Shown here piece after piece: positions 54,409 through 63,299 of a DNA stretch of 64,000 nt. This DNA is from Rubrivivax sp. Lineage in GTDB: Bacteria > Pseudomonadota > Gammaproteobacteria > Burkholderiales > Burkholderiaceae_C. Position numbers and translations under genes: made by a program. Below the pieces are notes generated by a model. That model was not told the origin of the DNA, did no database searches, and saw only the letters and a program-made list of their open reading frames with translations. Positions within the stretch are counted from its first letter, which is position 1; every line of letters starts with the position of its first letter. The stretch is from NCBI GenBank assembly GCA_021298085.1, contig JAJTDE010000004.1, positions 1 to 64,000 of the forward strand, written 5' to 3'.

Positions 54409-56396
54409 GCGACGCTGCTGAACCCACGGAGCTCGCACTGCAGGCGCAGTGGGCGCTGAGCGCTCAGGGCCCACTCGCGTCCGCCAGCCCCGGCTTTCTG
54501 CCCCGCGAAGGGCAAGGGCGGATGGCGGCCGCGGTGGCGCAGGCGCTGCAGGATCGTTCCACGCTGGTGGTGGAAGCCGGCACGGGCGTCGGCAAGACCT
54601 TCGCCTACCTTGTCCCGCTGCTGCTCAGTGGCTGCAAGGCACTGGTGAGCACCGCCACCAAGAGCCTGCAGGATCAACTCTTCCTGCGCGATCTTCCGCG
54701 CCTGAAGGCGGCGCTGGGCGTTCCCCTGAAGTTGGCTCTGCTCAAGGGCCGGGGCAGCTACCTCTGTCCGCATCGGCTGGACCAGGCCCGCCAGTCGGCC
54801 GAGCTGCCTGACCGCTTTGCCTTGCGCACGCTGGCGCGTGTCGAGACCTGGGCCATCGCCACACGCACCGGAGACCTGGCCGAGATCGACGGCCTGGATG
54901 ACCGCTCTCCGGTCATTCCGCTGGTGACCTCGACACGCGACAACTGCCTGGGCAGCGAATGCCCGCGCCTGACCGAATGCCACGTGCTGCGTGCCCGTCG
55001 CGATGCGCTGGCCGCTGATGTCGTGGTGATCAACCACCACCTGTTCTTTGCCGATCTGGCCTTGCGCGACAGTGGTGTGGCGGAGCTGCTGCCGGCCGTT
55101 GAGGCGGTGGTGTTCGATGAGGCGCACCAGCTGACAGACGCCGGGCTGCAGTTCCTCGGGCAGCAGCTGGCGGTGGCGGCCTGCCTCGACCTGGCGCGAG
55201 ATGTGCTGGCCAGTGGGCTGCAGCATGCGCGCGGCCTGCAGCCCTGGGCCGAATGCTGTGGCACCTTCGAGGCCGCTGCCCGTGCGCTGAGGCTTGCCTG
55301 TGCTGGCGAACTGCATGAGCTTCGCGGGGTGGTCAAGCTGCGGTGGAAAGAACGTGCCGAGGCGCCCGAGCTGCTGACCGCATTGGACCAGTTGGTGGCC
55401 GGCGCTGAACGGCTCTCTCAGGCGGTTGTCGCGGTCGAAGGCACAGCGCCCGATTTCACGCGCTTGGCCGAACGACTGGCCGCGGTGTGCAGCCAGGCCC
55501 GGCGGTTTGCTGCCGAGACGCCGGATGGCCGCGTGCGCTGGATCGATGTGTCGGCCCACAGCGCACGGCTGGTGGAATCGCCCCTGGACATCCGCGAGAT
55601 GTTGTCAGAACAGCGTCGCCATGCTGAAAAGGCGTGGGTGTTCACCTCGGCCACCCTCGGTGACGACGAGGCCCTGAGCTGGTTTGTGCAGTCGGCGGGC
55701 CTGGAGGACGCCGTGGCCTTGCGGGTGGGAAGCCCGTTCGACTACGCCCGACAGGCCAGGCTGTGGGTGCCTACGCGCTTCCCCAAGCCCAACGAGGCGG
55801 GCCACCCGCTGGCGGTCGGCCAGCTGGCGGCACGCTGCGCCAGCGCGCTGAACGGGCGCTGCTTTGTGCTCACGACCACCTTGCGCGTGCTGCCGCTGAT
55901 TGCGCAGGCCATGGGCGAGGCCCTGCGCGCGACCGGCTCGCGCATTGAACTGCTGGTCCAGGGTACGCAGCCGCGTCGAAGCCTCATGCAGCAGTTTGGT
56001 GACGGCGTGGGCAAGGTCCTGCTGGGCTCGCAGAGTTTCTGGGAGGGGATCGATGTCCCGGGTGATGCCCTGCAGTGCGTGCTGATCGACAAGCTGCCGT
56101 TCCCGCCACCCAATGACCCCTTGATCGAGGCGCGCGGACGCCAGATCACGCTGGCCGGTGGCAATGCCTTCGAGCAGCAGTTTGTGTCAGAGGCCGCCAT
56201 CTCGCTGAAGCAAGGTGGCGGCCGCCTCATTCGCACCGAGGCCGACCGCGGGCTGCTCGTCGTCTGTGACCCGCGCCTGAGGCAGATGGGCTACGGACGG
56301 CGGCTGACGGCGGCGCTGCCGCCGATGACCGCGGTGGACAGCGAAGCCGATGCGCTGGCGTGGCTGGCCGAGCTGTCAGCGGCGCATCGCCGGTGA
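54405..56396 (+). CDS. DinG/YoaA-type ATP-dependent DNA helicase, probable CTG start
   Basis: An XPD-like Fe-S superfamily 2 helicase, 663 residues if read from CTG 54405. Walker A is AGTGVGKT (Lys64), Fe-S ligands C121, C181, C187 and C193 lie between the Walker motifs, and the DEAH box is VVFDEAHQL. The C-terminal part has GSQSFWEGIDVPGD and QGGGRLIRTEADRG. The first ATG (54522) would remove the segment LALQAQWALSAQGPLA and FLPREGQGRM, which matches the usual N-terminus before Walker A. No ATG, GTG or TTG exists between the in-frame stop at 54375 and 54522. CTG at 54405 overlaps the DUF465 stop (CTGA), so coupled initiation is proposed. Role: DNA repair and unwinding of R-loops or damaged forks. 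Confidence 0.85.
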   Translation: MSDAAEPTELALQAQWALSAQGPLASASPGFLPREGQGRMAAAVAQALQDRSTLVVEAGTGVGKTFAYLVPLLLSGCKALVSTATKSLQDQLFLRDLPRLKAALGVPLKLALLKGRGSYLCPHRLDQARQSAELPDRFALRTLARVETWAIATRTGDLAEIDGLDDRSPVIPLVTSTRDNCLGSECPRLTECHVLRARRDALAADVVVINHHLFFADLALRDSGVAELLPAVEAVVFDEAHQLTDAGLQFLGQQLAVAACLDLARDVLASGLQHARGLQPWAECCGTFEAAARALRLACAGELHELRGVVKLRWKERAEAPELLTALDQLVAGAERLSQAVVAVEGTAPDFTRLAERLAAVCSQARRFAAETPDGRVRWIDVSAHSARLVESPLDIREMLSEQRRHAEKAWVFTSATLGDDEALSWFVQSAGLEDAVALRVGSPFDYARQARLWVPTRFPKPNEAGHPLAVGQLAARCASALNGRCFVLTTTLRVLPLIAQAMGEALRATGSRIELLVQGTQPRRSLMQQFGDGVGKVLLGSQSFWEGIDVPGDALQCVLIDKLPFPPPNDPLIEARGRQITLAGGNAFEQQFVSEAAISLKQGGGRLIRTEADRGLLVVCDPRLRQMGYGRRLTAALPPMTAVDSEADALAWLAELSAAHRR

Positions 56397-56416
56397 CACG
56401 CAGGCCGTGACGCCTT

Positions 56417-57217
56417 TCACCAGAGTTGCCACCAGGGCCTCTTGGGGGTGTCCAGGCCGAGCTGGCGCTGTGGGAAGTTCTTGGCCAGCACGCGCTGGGC
56501 GTCATCGCGCAGTTCCTTCAGGCCCAGCCGCTCGTAGCTGAGCACCATGAGCACCAGCGCGTCGGCCGTGCTGGGGGTCTGCGGGAACTCGGTGAGCGAT
56601 TGCTTGGCGCGGTTGGCGGCAGCCAGATAGGCCCCGCGCCGGTAGTAGTAGCGGGCCACCTGAACCTCATGCTCGGCGAGCATGTTGACGATGTAGTCCA
56701 TGCGGACCCGGGCGTCGGCCGTGTACTTCGAGTCGGGGAATTGATCAACCAGCTGCTTGAAGCTCTGGTGTGCCTCGCGCGAGGCGCGCTGATCACGTTC
56801 GGCCAGGCGCTGACCGGCCAGATTGCCAAACAGCCCCAGGTTGTCGTTGAAGTTGATCAGGCCGCGCAGGTACAGGCCGTAGTCATAGGCGGGGCTGGAC
56901 GGATGCAGGCGCAGGAAACGGTCTGTCGTGGCCAGTGAGGTGGTCCTTTCGCCCGATTTCCACTGGGCATAGGCCAACCGCAGCAGCGCCTGCTGGCCCA
57001 GCAGGGTGCCAGAGGCCGCCGCTTCGACACGTTCGAAGCCCTTGATGGCGCGGTCGTAGGCGCCGCTTTCCAGCTCCTGCTGCGCCTCGGCATAGAGACG
57101 GTTGGGGTCGTTGGCGTTGGCGACGTTGGTGTTGCCGCAGGCGCCAAGCACGGCGAGCGACAAGATACACGTCAACAAACACAGAGGCCGGGCAAAGAGC
57201 CGCGCAGAATTGGGCAT
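56417..57217 (-). CDS. bamD: Outer-membrane protein assembly factor BamD
   Basis: A 266-residue lipoprotein, the essential TPR component of the BAM machine that inserts beta-barrel proteins. The signal peptide ends in the lipobox LGAC (MPNSARLFARPLCLLTCILSLAVLGAC in essence), followed by five TPR repeats beginning NRLYAEAQQELESGAYDRAIKGFE (about 37-60) with the diagnostic RGLINFNDNLG and KYTADARVRMDYI. ATG 57217 is chosen; a longer open frame upstream crosses into rluD. Divergent from rluD across only 33 bases, the same neighbourhood as in many Proteobacteria. Confidence 0.95.
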   Translation of the reverse strand: MPNSARLFARPLCLLTCILSLAVLGACGNTNVANANDPNRLYAEAQQELESGAYDRAIKGFERVEAAASGTLLGQQALLRLAYAQWKSGERTTSLATTDRFLRLHPSSPAYDYGLYLRGLINFNDNLGLFGNLAGQRLAERDQRASREAHQSFKQLVDQFPDSKYTADARVRMDYIVNMLAEHEVQVARYYYRRGAYLAAANRAKQSLTEFPQTPSTADALVLMVLSYERLGLKELRDDAQRVLAKNFPQRQLGLDTPKRPWWQLW

Positions 57218-57250
57218 GGCGACACACCGGCACGCAGCCAGCATTCCATC

Positions 57251-58333
57251 GTGAAAAACGCTTTTGATTATAGGGAGGGCCCCTCCGCTGCGCCGGCGAC
57301 AGCCGCAGACAGCAGCGCGGACGACTGGGCCGACGATGGCGCTGACGCCGCGGATACGGTTGATCGGCAGCACTGGGTCGTCGAGGGGCAGGCTCATGGG
57401 CAGCGCCTGGACCGTTGCCTGGCTGAGCGCATCACTGCGTTCTCGCGCAGCCACCTGCAGCAGTTGATCGAGCAGGGGCATGTGCAGCTGGCAGGACGCG
57501 CCTGCACCCAGTCGTCCAAGCGCGTGCAGGCCGGCCAGGCGATTGACGTGGAGCTCATCCCCACCGCGCAGACCCTGGCCTTCCGGCCACAGGCGATGTC
57601 GCTGCCGGTGGTGTTCGAGGACGAACACCTGATCGTCATCGACAAGCCGGCAGGGCTGGTGGTGCATCCCGGCGCCGGCAATTGGTCAGGCACCTTGCTC
57701 AACGGGCTGTTGGCCCACCACGCAGGGGCTGCCCAGCTGCCGCGCGCCGGCATCGTTCACCGCCTGGACAAGGGCACCACCGGGCTGATGGTCGTTGGCA
57801 AGACGCTGGTGGCATGTACCGGGCTGGTGCGCGCCATCGCGGCCCGGGATGTGCGACGGGAGTACCTGGCGATCTGCCATGGGCGCGTGAGCGAAAGCGC
57901 CTTCAGCCTGGAGGGCTCGATTGGCAGGGATATTCGTTCACGCCTGCGCATGGCCGTCACTGCCCATGGCAAGCCCGCGCGCACAGACGTCCAGTGGCTG
58001 GCCGGCGAAGGCCGCTGCAGCGCCGTGCAGTGCCGTCTGCACAGTGGCCGCACCCATCAGATACGTGTGCACCTGTCGCACGCGGGTTACCCCTTGGTCG
58101 CCGATGAGCTGTACGGTGGTGTGGCCGCGCTGGGGCTGACCAGACCCGCGCTGCATGCGCAGCGGCTGGCGTTTCTGCACCCCATATCGGGTGAAGCCCT
58201 CGACTTCACCGCAGCACTGCCGCCTGACTTTGCGCAAGCCTGGCAGGCGGTCGGCGCACCCACGGCGCCGTACTGTGATTACAATCAGGCTGTTTCCAGT
58301 GCTGAACGCCAGGTAATCGCTGGCACGCCCTGA
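57251..58333 (+). CDS. rluD: 23S rRNA pseudouridine(1911/1915/1917) synthase
   Basis: A 360-residue RluA-family enzyme that makes three pseudouridines in helix 69 of 23S rRNA. An acidic N-terminal extension (about 1-40, rich in Ala/Asp) is followed by an S4 domain (GQRLDRCLAERITAFSRSHLQQLI, about 50-75) and the catalytic domain with Asp173 in GIVHRLDKGTTGL and the HQIRVHLSHAGYPLVADELYGG block. The start is GTG at 57251. A candidate -10 of the divergent bamD promoter lies within its first codons. Confidence 0.93.
   Translation: MKNAFDYREGPSAAPATAADSSADDWADDGADAADTVDRQHWVVEGQAHGQRLDRCLAERITAFSRSHLQQLIEQGHVQLAGRACTQSSKRVQAGQAIDVELIPTAQTLAFRPQAMSLPVVFEDEHLIVIDKPAGLVVHPGAGNWSGTLLNGLLAHHAGAAQLPRAGIVHRLDKGTTGLMVVGKTLVACTGLVRAIAARDVRREYLAICHGRVSESAFSLEGSIGRDIRSRLRMAVTAHGKPARTDVQWLAGEGRCSAVQCRLHSGRTHQIRVHLSHAGYPLVADELYGGVAALGLTRPALHAQRLAFLHPISGEALDFTAALPPDFAQAWQAVGAPTAPYCDYNQAVSSAERQVIAGTP
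57267..57272 (-). promoter_or_regulatory. Candidate -10 of bamD
   Basis: On the minus strand 57272-57267 reads TATAAT within CCTATAATCAAAAG, about 50 bases before the bamD start. It falls inside codons 6-8 of rluD. The same 14 bases occur upstream of alaS. No clear -35 is seen. Confidence 0.5.
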
Positions 58334-58542
58334 TGAATGCTGGCAGGGTTGCCCTGTGGCATCCGGCCATGCGCCCCCTGCGCGTGGCGAGATCCGCCGG
58401 CACCCCTCGTACCCACCACACGGTCCTCCAGACGCGTGTTTGAAGGCCCGGGCACGGCTTCCAAGTCTGCCTGCCTGCCCTTGGCAACCCCACCCCTTTT
58501 GCATCGCTGCAGCCCCGGCGCGAGGCGCCACAACCGAACCCG

Positions 58543-59253
58543 ATGAACACCCAAGAGGCCAAACGTGTGCTGGAAACGGCACTCATCTGTGCAACCGCGC
58601 CCCTGCATCTGCGCGACATGCGCCTGCTGTTTGACGACGAGCTGGGCACCGACACCCTGCGCAGCCTGTTGGATGACCTGGCCGGTGATTGGCAGGGGCG
58701 AGGCGTTGAATTGGTGACCCTGGCCAGCGGCTGGCGCTTCCAGAGCCGGCCTGACATGCGTGTCTTCCTGGACCGTCTGCACCCGGAGAAGCCGCCCAAG
58801 TATTCGCGTGCCGTGATGGAGACCCTGGCGATCATTGCCTACCGCCAACCGGTCACCCGAGGCGACATCGAAGACATCCGTGGCGTGACCGTCACCAGCC
58901 AGATCGTCAAGCAACTCGAAGACCGCGGCTGGATCGAAGCCATCGGCTACCGTGAATCACCAGGCCGGCCGGCGCTCTACGCCACCACTCGGCAGTTTCT
59001 GGACGACCTCGGGCTGTCCAGCCTGGAACAGCTGCCCGAGCTCGATCTCTTCGGCGAATCCCCCCGCCCAGAGCTGTCCGCTGGCCATGCGCCGCCGCCG
59101 GACGACGCCCAGACATCCTTGATCCCTGTGCTCGAAGCCCCATCGCCCGAGCCGGCGTCGCCCCCTGAGCAGGGCCTGACCGGCCCCGACGAACTCCCTC
59201 ACACCCCCCCGCAAGCCTCCGAGAATGGCCATGACCGACCCGAAGCCGTCTGA
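58543..59253 (+). CDS. scpB: Segregation and condensation protein B
   Basis: A 236-residue ScpB, the winged-helix partner of ScpA in the SMC condensin-like complex. The two winged-helix domains are visible: [25 protein letters not shown] at the start and [29 protein letters not shown] (about 87-115) in the second, with [18 protein letters not shown] after it. The C-terminal 60 residues are a Pro/Glu-rich tail of unknown role. No scpA lies in the window. rluB starts 29 bases before its end, in another frame. The 209-base gap before it holds nothing recognisable. Confidence 0.93.
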   Translation: MNTQEAKRVLETALICATAPLHLRDMRLLFDDELGTDTLRSLLDDLAGDWQGRGVELVTLASGWRFQSRPDMRVFLDRLHPEKPPKYSRAVMETLAIIAYRQPVTRGDIEDIRGVTVTSQIVKQLEDRGWIEAIGYRESPGRPALYATTRQFLDDLGLSSLEQLPELDLFGESPRPELSAGHAPPPDDAQTSLIPVLEAPSPEPASPPEQGLTGPDELPHTPPQASENGHDRPEAV

Positions 59254-61510
59254 TACTGCCGAGACGCCCCCGCTGCCCGCGGGAGACGCTGCCGAAGCCG
59301 CGCCCAAGCGGCGCCGTCGGCGCACGCCGGCTGCAGCCGCGTCCGACGGAGCACCCGACGGTGCGTCCCAGCGCCTGGCGTCGAGCGACGCCGACGGGCC
59401 GAGCGTGGCGGCCGCTGAACGGCCTGCTCGTGAGGCCGTCGGTGGGCCGACTGCGGAAGCCGGCAGCAGCGATACCGGTGCCGAGCCTGGCCGCCGCGCT
59501 GGTGCGGGCGACAGCGGAGAGGAAACCGGGGCCACGGAGGGCGGCGCGCAGGCCGATGGGCGTCGCAAGCGTCACCGCAACCGGCGCCGCAACCGGCGCG
59601 GGCGGGACGACGCTGCACCGGCAGGCGCTGACGCCGCGGGCGTCGGGGGCGCGAGCGTCCCGCTGCCTGCCCCGGCCACCTTGCCCCGTGGCGATGCCAA
59701 CGAGTGGTTTGCGGCCGTGCTGTCTGGAGCCTACGACGACGACGCGGCAGCCGCCGCTGTCGACGGCACGGGGGCCGGCGAAACACTGCCAGCTGCGGAT
59801 GCGTTGGCGCTGGCCGAAGCTGCACCGATCGAGCCGGTCTCGACTGCGCCGACGGATGAACGGGTGGGCGTCGAAACCGACAGCGAAACCGACACCGGCA
59901 CGCAGGAGGCGCTCCAGGCGTCCGACGATGGCCAGCCGGCAGCACCCTCAAACCACGGCACTGGCACGGCGGCAGCCGCCGACGGCCGCCGCGTGCTGCT
60001 GCCCGACTCTGACGCGCCCAAGCTGCAGAAGGTGCTGGCCCAGGCCGGCGTGGGTTCGCGTCGGGACCTGGAATCGATCATTGCCAGCGGGCGAGTGCAG
60101 GTGAATGGCCAGCCGGCCCATGTCGGTCAGCGCATCAAGCAGGGCGACCGCGTCACCGTGGATGGCAAGCCCGTTCGGGTGCGCATCCAGCCGCTGCCTG
60201 CGCGGGTGATCGCCTACCACAAGCCCGTGGGTGAAGTGGTCACTCACGATGATCCTCAGGCCCGCCCTACCGTGTTCCGCCGCCTGCCGCGCCTGCCGCA
60301 GGGCAAGTGGCAATCGGTGGGCCGGCTGGACATCAACACCGAGGGCCTGCTGCTGTTCACCAACAGCGGTGACCTGGCCAACCGCCTGATGCACCCACGC
60401 TTTGGCGTCGAGCGCGAGTACGCCGTGCGCGTGCTGGGTTCGTTGGATGACGCTGAACGGCAGCGCCTGCTCGATGGCGTCGAGATCGACGGGCAGGCTG
60501 CAGCGTTCAGCAGCATCACCGACGGGGGTGGTGAAGGTGTGAACCGCTGGTACCGCGTGGTGATCCACGAAGGGCGTAACCGGGAGGTCCGGCGCCTGTT
60601 CGAATCGGTGGGCAAGGCCGTGAGCCGCCTGATCCGCATTCGCTACGGTGTGGTGGTGCTGCCCAGGGGCCTGAAGCGCGGCGCCTGGGTGGACATGAGC
60701 GCCGACGATGTCCAGGCGCTGCGTGCTGTCACCGGCATGCCGGAACGGCCCCCGAAGGCCGTGCGGGCGCCAGCCGGGAAGCCGACGGGGCGCAACAACG
60801 GGCGCAGCCAGGAGCCACGGGGCGACCGGCAGGCCCGTCAGGGTGGGCGTGACGGCGCCAGGGAGCGTCCGCGTGACCTCGGTGCCCCGCCGGTGCCTGG
60901 CGACGAGAACCGTCGCCCGCCGCGCGGCCCGCAGGCCGATCGTCCTGAACGGCAAGGCCGCGGACGCCGCGCCGGCAAGCCGGAGTTCTCACAGAACTTC
61001 GGGCCCGACGGCCGCCCGTTGAAGCAAAGCGATCTCCACGTGGCCGATTTCGACGACGGCATCGACGCTGATACCCCTGTCGGCCCCATTCCGAACCCGC
61101 TGCAGCAGACCTTCGACAAGCGGGCCTTCCAGCAATCGAAGCGCTCGGCCCGCGAGTACAGCGACGACGGCCCCATTCCGAACCCGTTGCAGCAGACCTA
61201 CGACAAGCGTGCCGTGGCGGGTGATCGCAAGCCCAAGCGCGAGTACGGCGACGACGGCCCCATTCCCAATCCGCTGCAGCAGACCTACGACAAGCGCTTT
61301 GCCTCGTCCAGCCAGCCGCTGGGCAAACCCGCGGGTGCCCGCAAGGGGCGTGGCGGTGGTGGCGGCGGCGGTGGCAAGGGCAAGGCCGGCGGTCCGGCTC
61401 AGCCTGACCCCATGCGCACAGCAGTCGGTTATATCGGCGGTGATACCTTCATGAACAAGCTGCGGGGCGCTGCCAAGGGCAACCGCGGGCGAGGTGGCAA
61501 GGGCCGCTGA
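59225..61510 (+). CDS. rluB: 23S rRNA pseudouridine synthase RluB with long low-complexity arms
   Basis: A 761-residue RsuA/RluB-family enzyme, far longer than the usual 250-350 residues of the catalytic part. Residues 1-255 are a low-complexity extension rich in Ala, Asp/Glu and Arg (KRRRRR and [14 protein letters not shown] clusters). The S4 domain ([18 protein letters not shown]) begins near 266, and catalytic Asp369 is in [13 protein letters not shown]. After about 515 comes an Arg/Gly/Pro-rich tail with 29-residue tandem repeats at 620-705 and a Gly-rich run before the end ([14 protein letters not shown]). Role: pseudouridine 2605-type modification in 23S rRNA. The arms likely bind RNA. 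Overlaps scpB by 29 bases. Confidence 0.88.
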   Translation: MAMTDPKPSDTAETPPLPAGDAAEAAPKRRRRRTPAAAASDGAPDGASQRLASSDADGPSVAAAERPAREAVGGPTAEAGSSDTGAEPGRRAGAGDSGEETGATEGGAQADGRRKRHRNRRRNRRGRDDAAPAGADAAGVGGASVPLPAPATLPRGDANEWFAAVLSGAYDDDAAAAAVDGTGAGETLPAADALALAEAAPIEPVSTAPTDERVGVETDSETDTGTQEALQASDDGQPAAPSNHGTGTAAAADGRRVLLPDSDAPKLQKVLAQAGVGSRRDLESIIASGRVQVNGQPAHVGQRIKQGDRVTVDGKPVRVRIQPLPARVIAYHKPVGEVVTHDDPQARPTVFRRLPRLPQGKWQSVGRLDINTEGLLLFTNSGDLANRLMHPRFGVEREYAVRVLGSLDDAERQRLLDGVEIDGQAAAFSSITDGGGEGVNRWYRVVIHEGRNREVRRLFESVGKAVSRLIRIRYGVVVLPRGLKRGAWVDMSADDVQALRAVTGMPERPPKAVRAPAGKPTGRNNGRSQEPRGDRQARQGGRDGARERPRDLGAPPVPGDENRRPPRGPQADRPERQGRGRRAGKPEFSQNFGPDGRPLKQSDLHVADFDDGIDADTPVGPIPNPLQQTFDKRAFQQSKRSAREYSDDGPIPNPLQQTYDKRAVAGDRKPKREYGDDGPIPNPLQQTYDKRFASSSQPLGKPAGARKGRGGGGGGGGKGKAGGPAQPDPMRTAVGYIGGDTFMNKLRGAAKGNRGRGGKGR
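61082..61339 (+). repeat. 87-bp tandem repeat in rluB (29 residues)
   Basis: The 42-base block coding [10 protein letters not shown](F/Y)DKR starts at 61082, 61169 and 61256, an exact 87-base period. The 15 residues between blocks are less conserved but end in REY(S/G)DD twice. The third unit diverges after its first 14 residues. Confidence 0.9.
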
Positions 61511-61601
61511 TCACCAGGCGGTGCCCTGGGGTGCTGGCGCGCCACCCGACAGCCGGTGCACCCGGCTGCGGGGCCTCTCCCATGGGGCGACGTCGGCCCC
61601 G

Positions 61602-61640
61602 TAGAATGTGCTGTTTTGTCAAGACGAGAGTCTCAGGAGA
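61602..61640 (+). promoter_or_regulatory. ndk promoter -10 and ribosome site
   Basis: TAGAAT at 61602-61607 is a candidate -10 in the 137-base gap after rluB, and AGGAGA at 61635-61640 is a strong ribosome site 7 bases before the ndk ATG, suggesting high expression. No clear -35. Confidence 0.55.
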
Positions 61641-61647
61641 ATTCAAC

Positions 61648-62073
61648 ATGGCCATCGAACGCACGCTGTCGATCATCAAACCCGACGCGGTCGCGAAGAA
61701 TGTCATTGGGCAGATCCTTGCCCGTTTTGAGGGAGCCGGCCTGAAGGTGGTTGCCGCCAAGATGGTGCACCTGTCGCGTGGCGAGGCTGAAGCCTTCTAT
61801 GCCGTGCACAAGGCGCGTCCCTTCTTCAATGACCTGGTGAGCTTCATGATCTCCGGGCCCGTGATGATCCAGGCGCTCGAAGGTGAAGGCGCGATCGCCA
61901 AGAACCGCGAGCTGATGGGCGCCACTGACCCGAAGAAGGCCGAAAAAGGCACCATCCGCGCCGATTTCGCCGACAGCATCGACGCCAACGCCGTGCACGG
62001 CTCCGATGCCCCCGAAACGGCTGCCGTGGAAGTGGCGTTCTTCTTCCCTGGCATGAACGTCTACGCGCGCTGA
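61648..62073 (+). CDS. ndk: Nucleoside diphosphate kinase
   Basis: A 141-residue enzyme balancing NTP and dNTP pools by gamma-phosphate transfer through a phosphohistidine. The active site His117 is in NAVHGSD, with the start [15 protein letters not shown] and the ATP-site segments IRADFA conserved. Length is standard. First gene of the betaproteobacterial ndk-rlmN-pilW string. Confidence 0.98.
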   Translation: MAIERTLSIIKPDAVAKNVIGQILARFEGAGLKVVAAKMVHLSRGEAEAFYAVHKARPFFNDLVSFMISGPVMIQALEGEGAIAKNRELMGATDPKKAEKGTIRADFADSIDANAVHGSDAPETAAVEVAFFFPGMNVYAR

Positions 62074-62123
62074 GCGCGGCTTTGCACGCGTCCAGCGCGG
62101 CTTGACGGCGGGGTGGCCACACG

Positions 62124-63299
62124 ATGCTGAACCTGCTTGGTCTCGACCTCGACGCGCTGGCCGCGTTCTGCGAAAGCCTGGGCGAAAAGCGCTTTCGCGC
62201 GGTCCAGCTGTACCGGTGGATCCATCAGCGCGGTGCCGCTGATTTCGCCCAGATGACCGACCTGGCCAAGGCCTTCCGCGAGAAGCTGGCCGGCCGTGCG
62301 GTCGTCTCGGGCCTGCCCTTGCTCACGGAGCAAGCCTCGGCCGACGGCACCATCAAGTGGTTGTTCGATGTCGGCGGCGGCAATGCCGTCGAGACTGTCT
62401 ACATCCCCGAGGCCGACCGCGCCACCCTGTGCGTGTCGTCTCAGGCGGGCTGCGCGGTGGGGTGCCGCTTCTGCTCCACCGGGCATCAGGGCTTCAGCCG
62501 CAACCTGGACGCCGGCGAGATCCTGGCACAGCTCTGGTTTGCAGAGCACCGCGTGCGCGCGTCACGTGGCCTGAAGCCCGGTGAGCGGGCCATCGACAAC
62601 GTGGTGATGATGGGCATGGGCGAGCCGCTGCAGAACTATGCCGCGCTGGTGCCCGCGCTGAAGACCATGCTGGACGACCATGCCTACGGCTTGTCGCGTC
62701 GCCGCGTCACGGTGTCGACGTCTGGCGTGGTGCCGATGATTGACCGCCTGATGCAGGACTGCCCGGTGGCATTGGCCGTGTCGCTGCATGCGCCCAACAA
62801 CGCGCTTCGTGACCAGCTCGTTCCCCTGAACCGCAAGTACCCGCTGGACGAGCTGATGCAGTCCTGTGCGCGCTACCTGGCTGCTGCGCCGCGCGACTTC
62901 ATCACCTTCGAATACTGCATGCTCGATGGTGTCAACGACTCCCCTCAGCAGGCACGCGAACTGCTCGACCTTGTCCGCGGGTTGGGCGACGAATCCCGCA
63001 CCGCAGTGGCGTGCAAGTTCAACCTCATCCCCTTCAACCCGTTTCCCGCCTCGGGCTTGCGGCGCTCACCGCGTGAGCGGGTGCTGGCCTTCGGCCAGGT
63101 GCTCAACGAGGGCGGGATCGTGACGACGATCCGCAAGACACGGGGTGACGACATCGACGCAGCATGTGGTCAACTGGCCGGCGAGGTGCAGGACCGAACG
63201 CAGGTGGATCAGCGCATGCGCCGCCAGCCTGTGACCGTTCATCGCCGAGCTGCCCCGCCTTCCTTTGCCGCTGCCTCCACCGAAGTGCCTCGCCCATGA
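62124..63299 (+). CDS. rlmN: Dual-specificity 23S rRNA/tRNA adenine-C2 methyltransferase
   Basis: A 391-residue radical-SAM enzyme that makes m2A in 23S rRNA (A2503) and in some tRNAs. The 4Fe-4S ligands are C110, C114 and C117 in CAVGCRFC, and the methyl-carrying Cys is C348 in [29 protein letters not shown] and VSLHAPNN are also conserved. The C-terminal 35 residues after the methyl-Cys region are variable. The stop overlaps the pilW start (ATGA). Confidence 0.96.
   Translation: MLNLLGLDLDALAAFCESLGEKRFRAVQLYRWIHQRGAADFAQMTDLAKAFREKLAGRAVVSGLPLLTEQASADGTIKWLFDVGGGNAVETVYIPEADRATLCVSSQAGCAVGCRFCSTGHQGFSRNLDAGEILAQLWFAEHRVRASRGLKPGERAIDNVVMMGMGEPLQNYAALVPALKTMLDDHAYGLSRRRVTVSTSGVVPMIDRLMQDCPVALAVSLHAPNNALRDQLVPLNRKYPLDELMQSCARYLAAAPRDFITFEYCMLDGVNDSPQQARELLDLVRGLGDESRTAVACKFNLIPFNPFPASGLRRSPRERVLAFGQVLNEGGIVTTIRKTRGDDIDAACGQLAGEVQDRTQVDQRMRRQPVTVHRRAAPPSFAAASTEVPRP

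Noticed and set aside
58337..58546. A 69-codon frame between rluD and scpB.
   Set aside because: Composition looks random (Arg/Pro/Ser/Cys-rich), it overlaps the scpB start, and there is no ribosome site.
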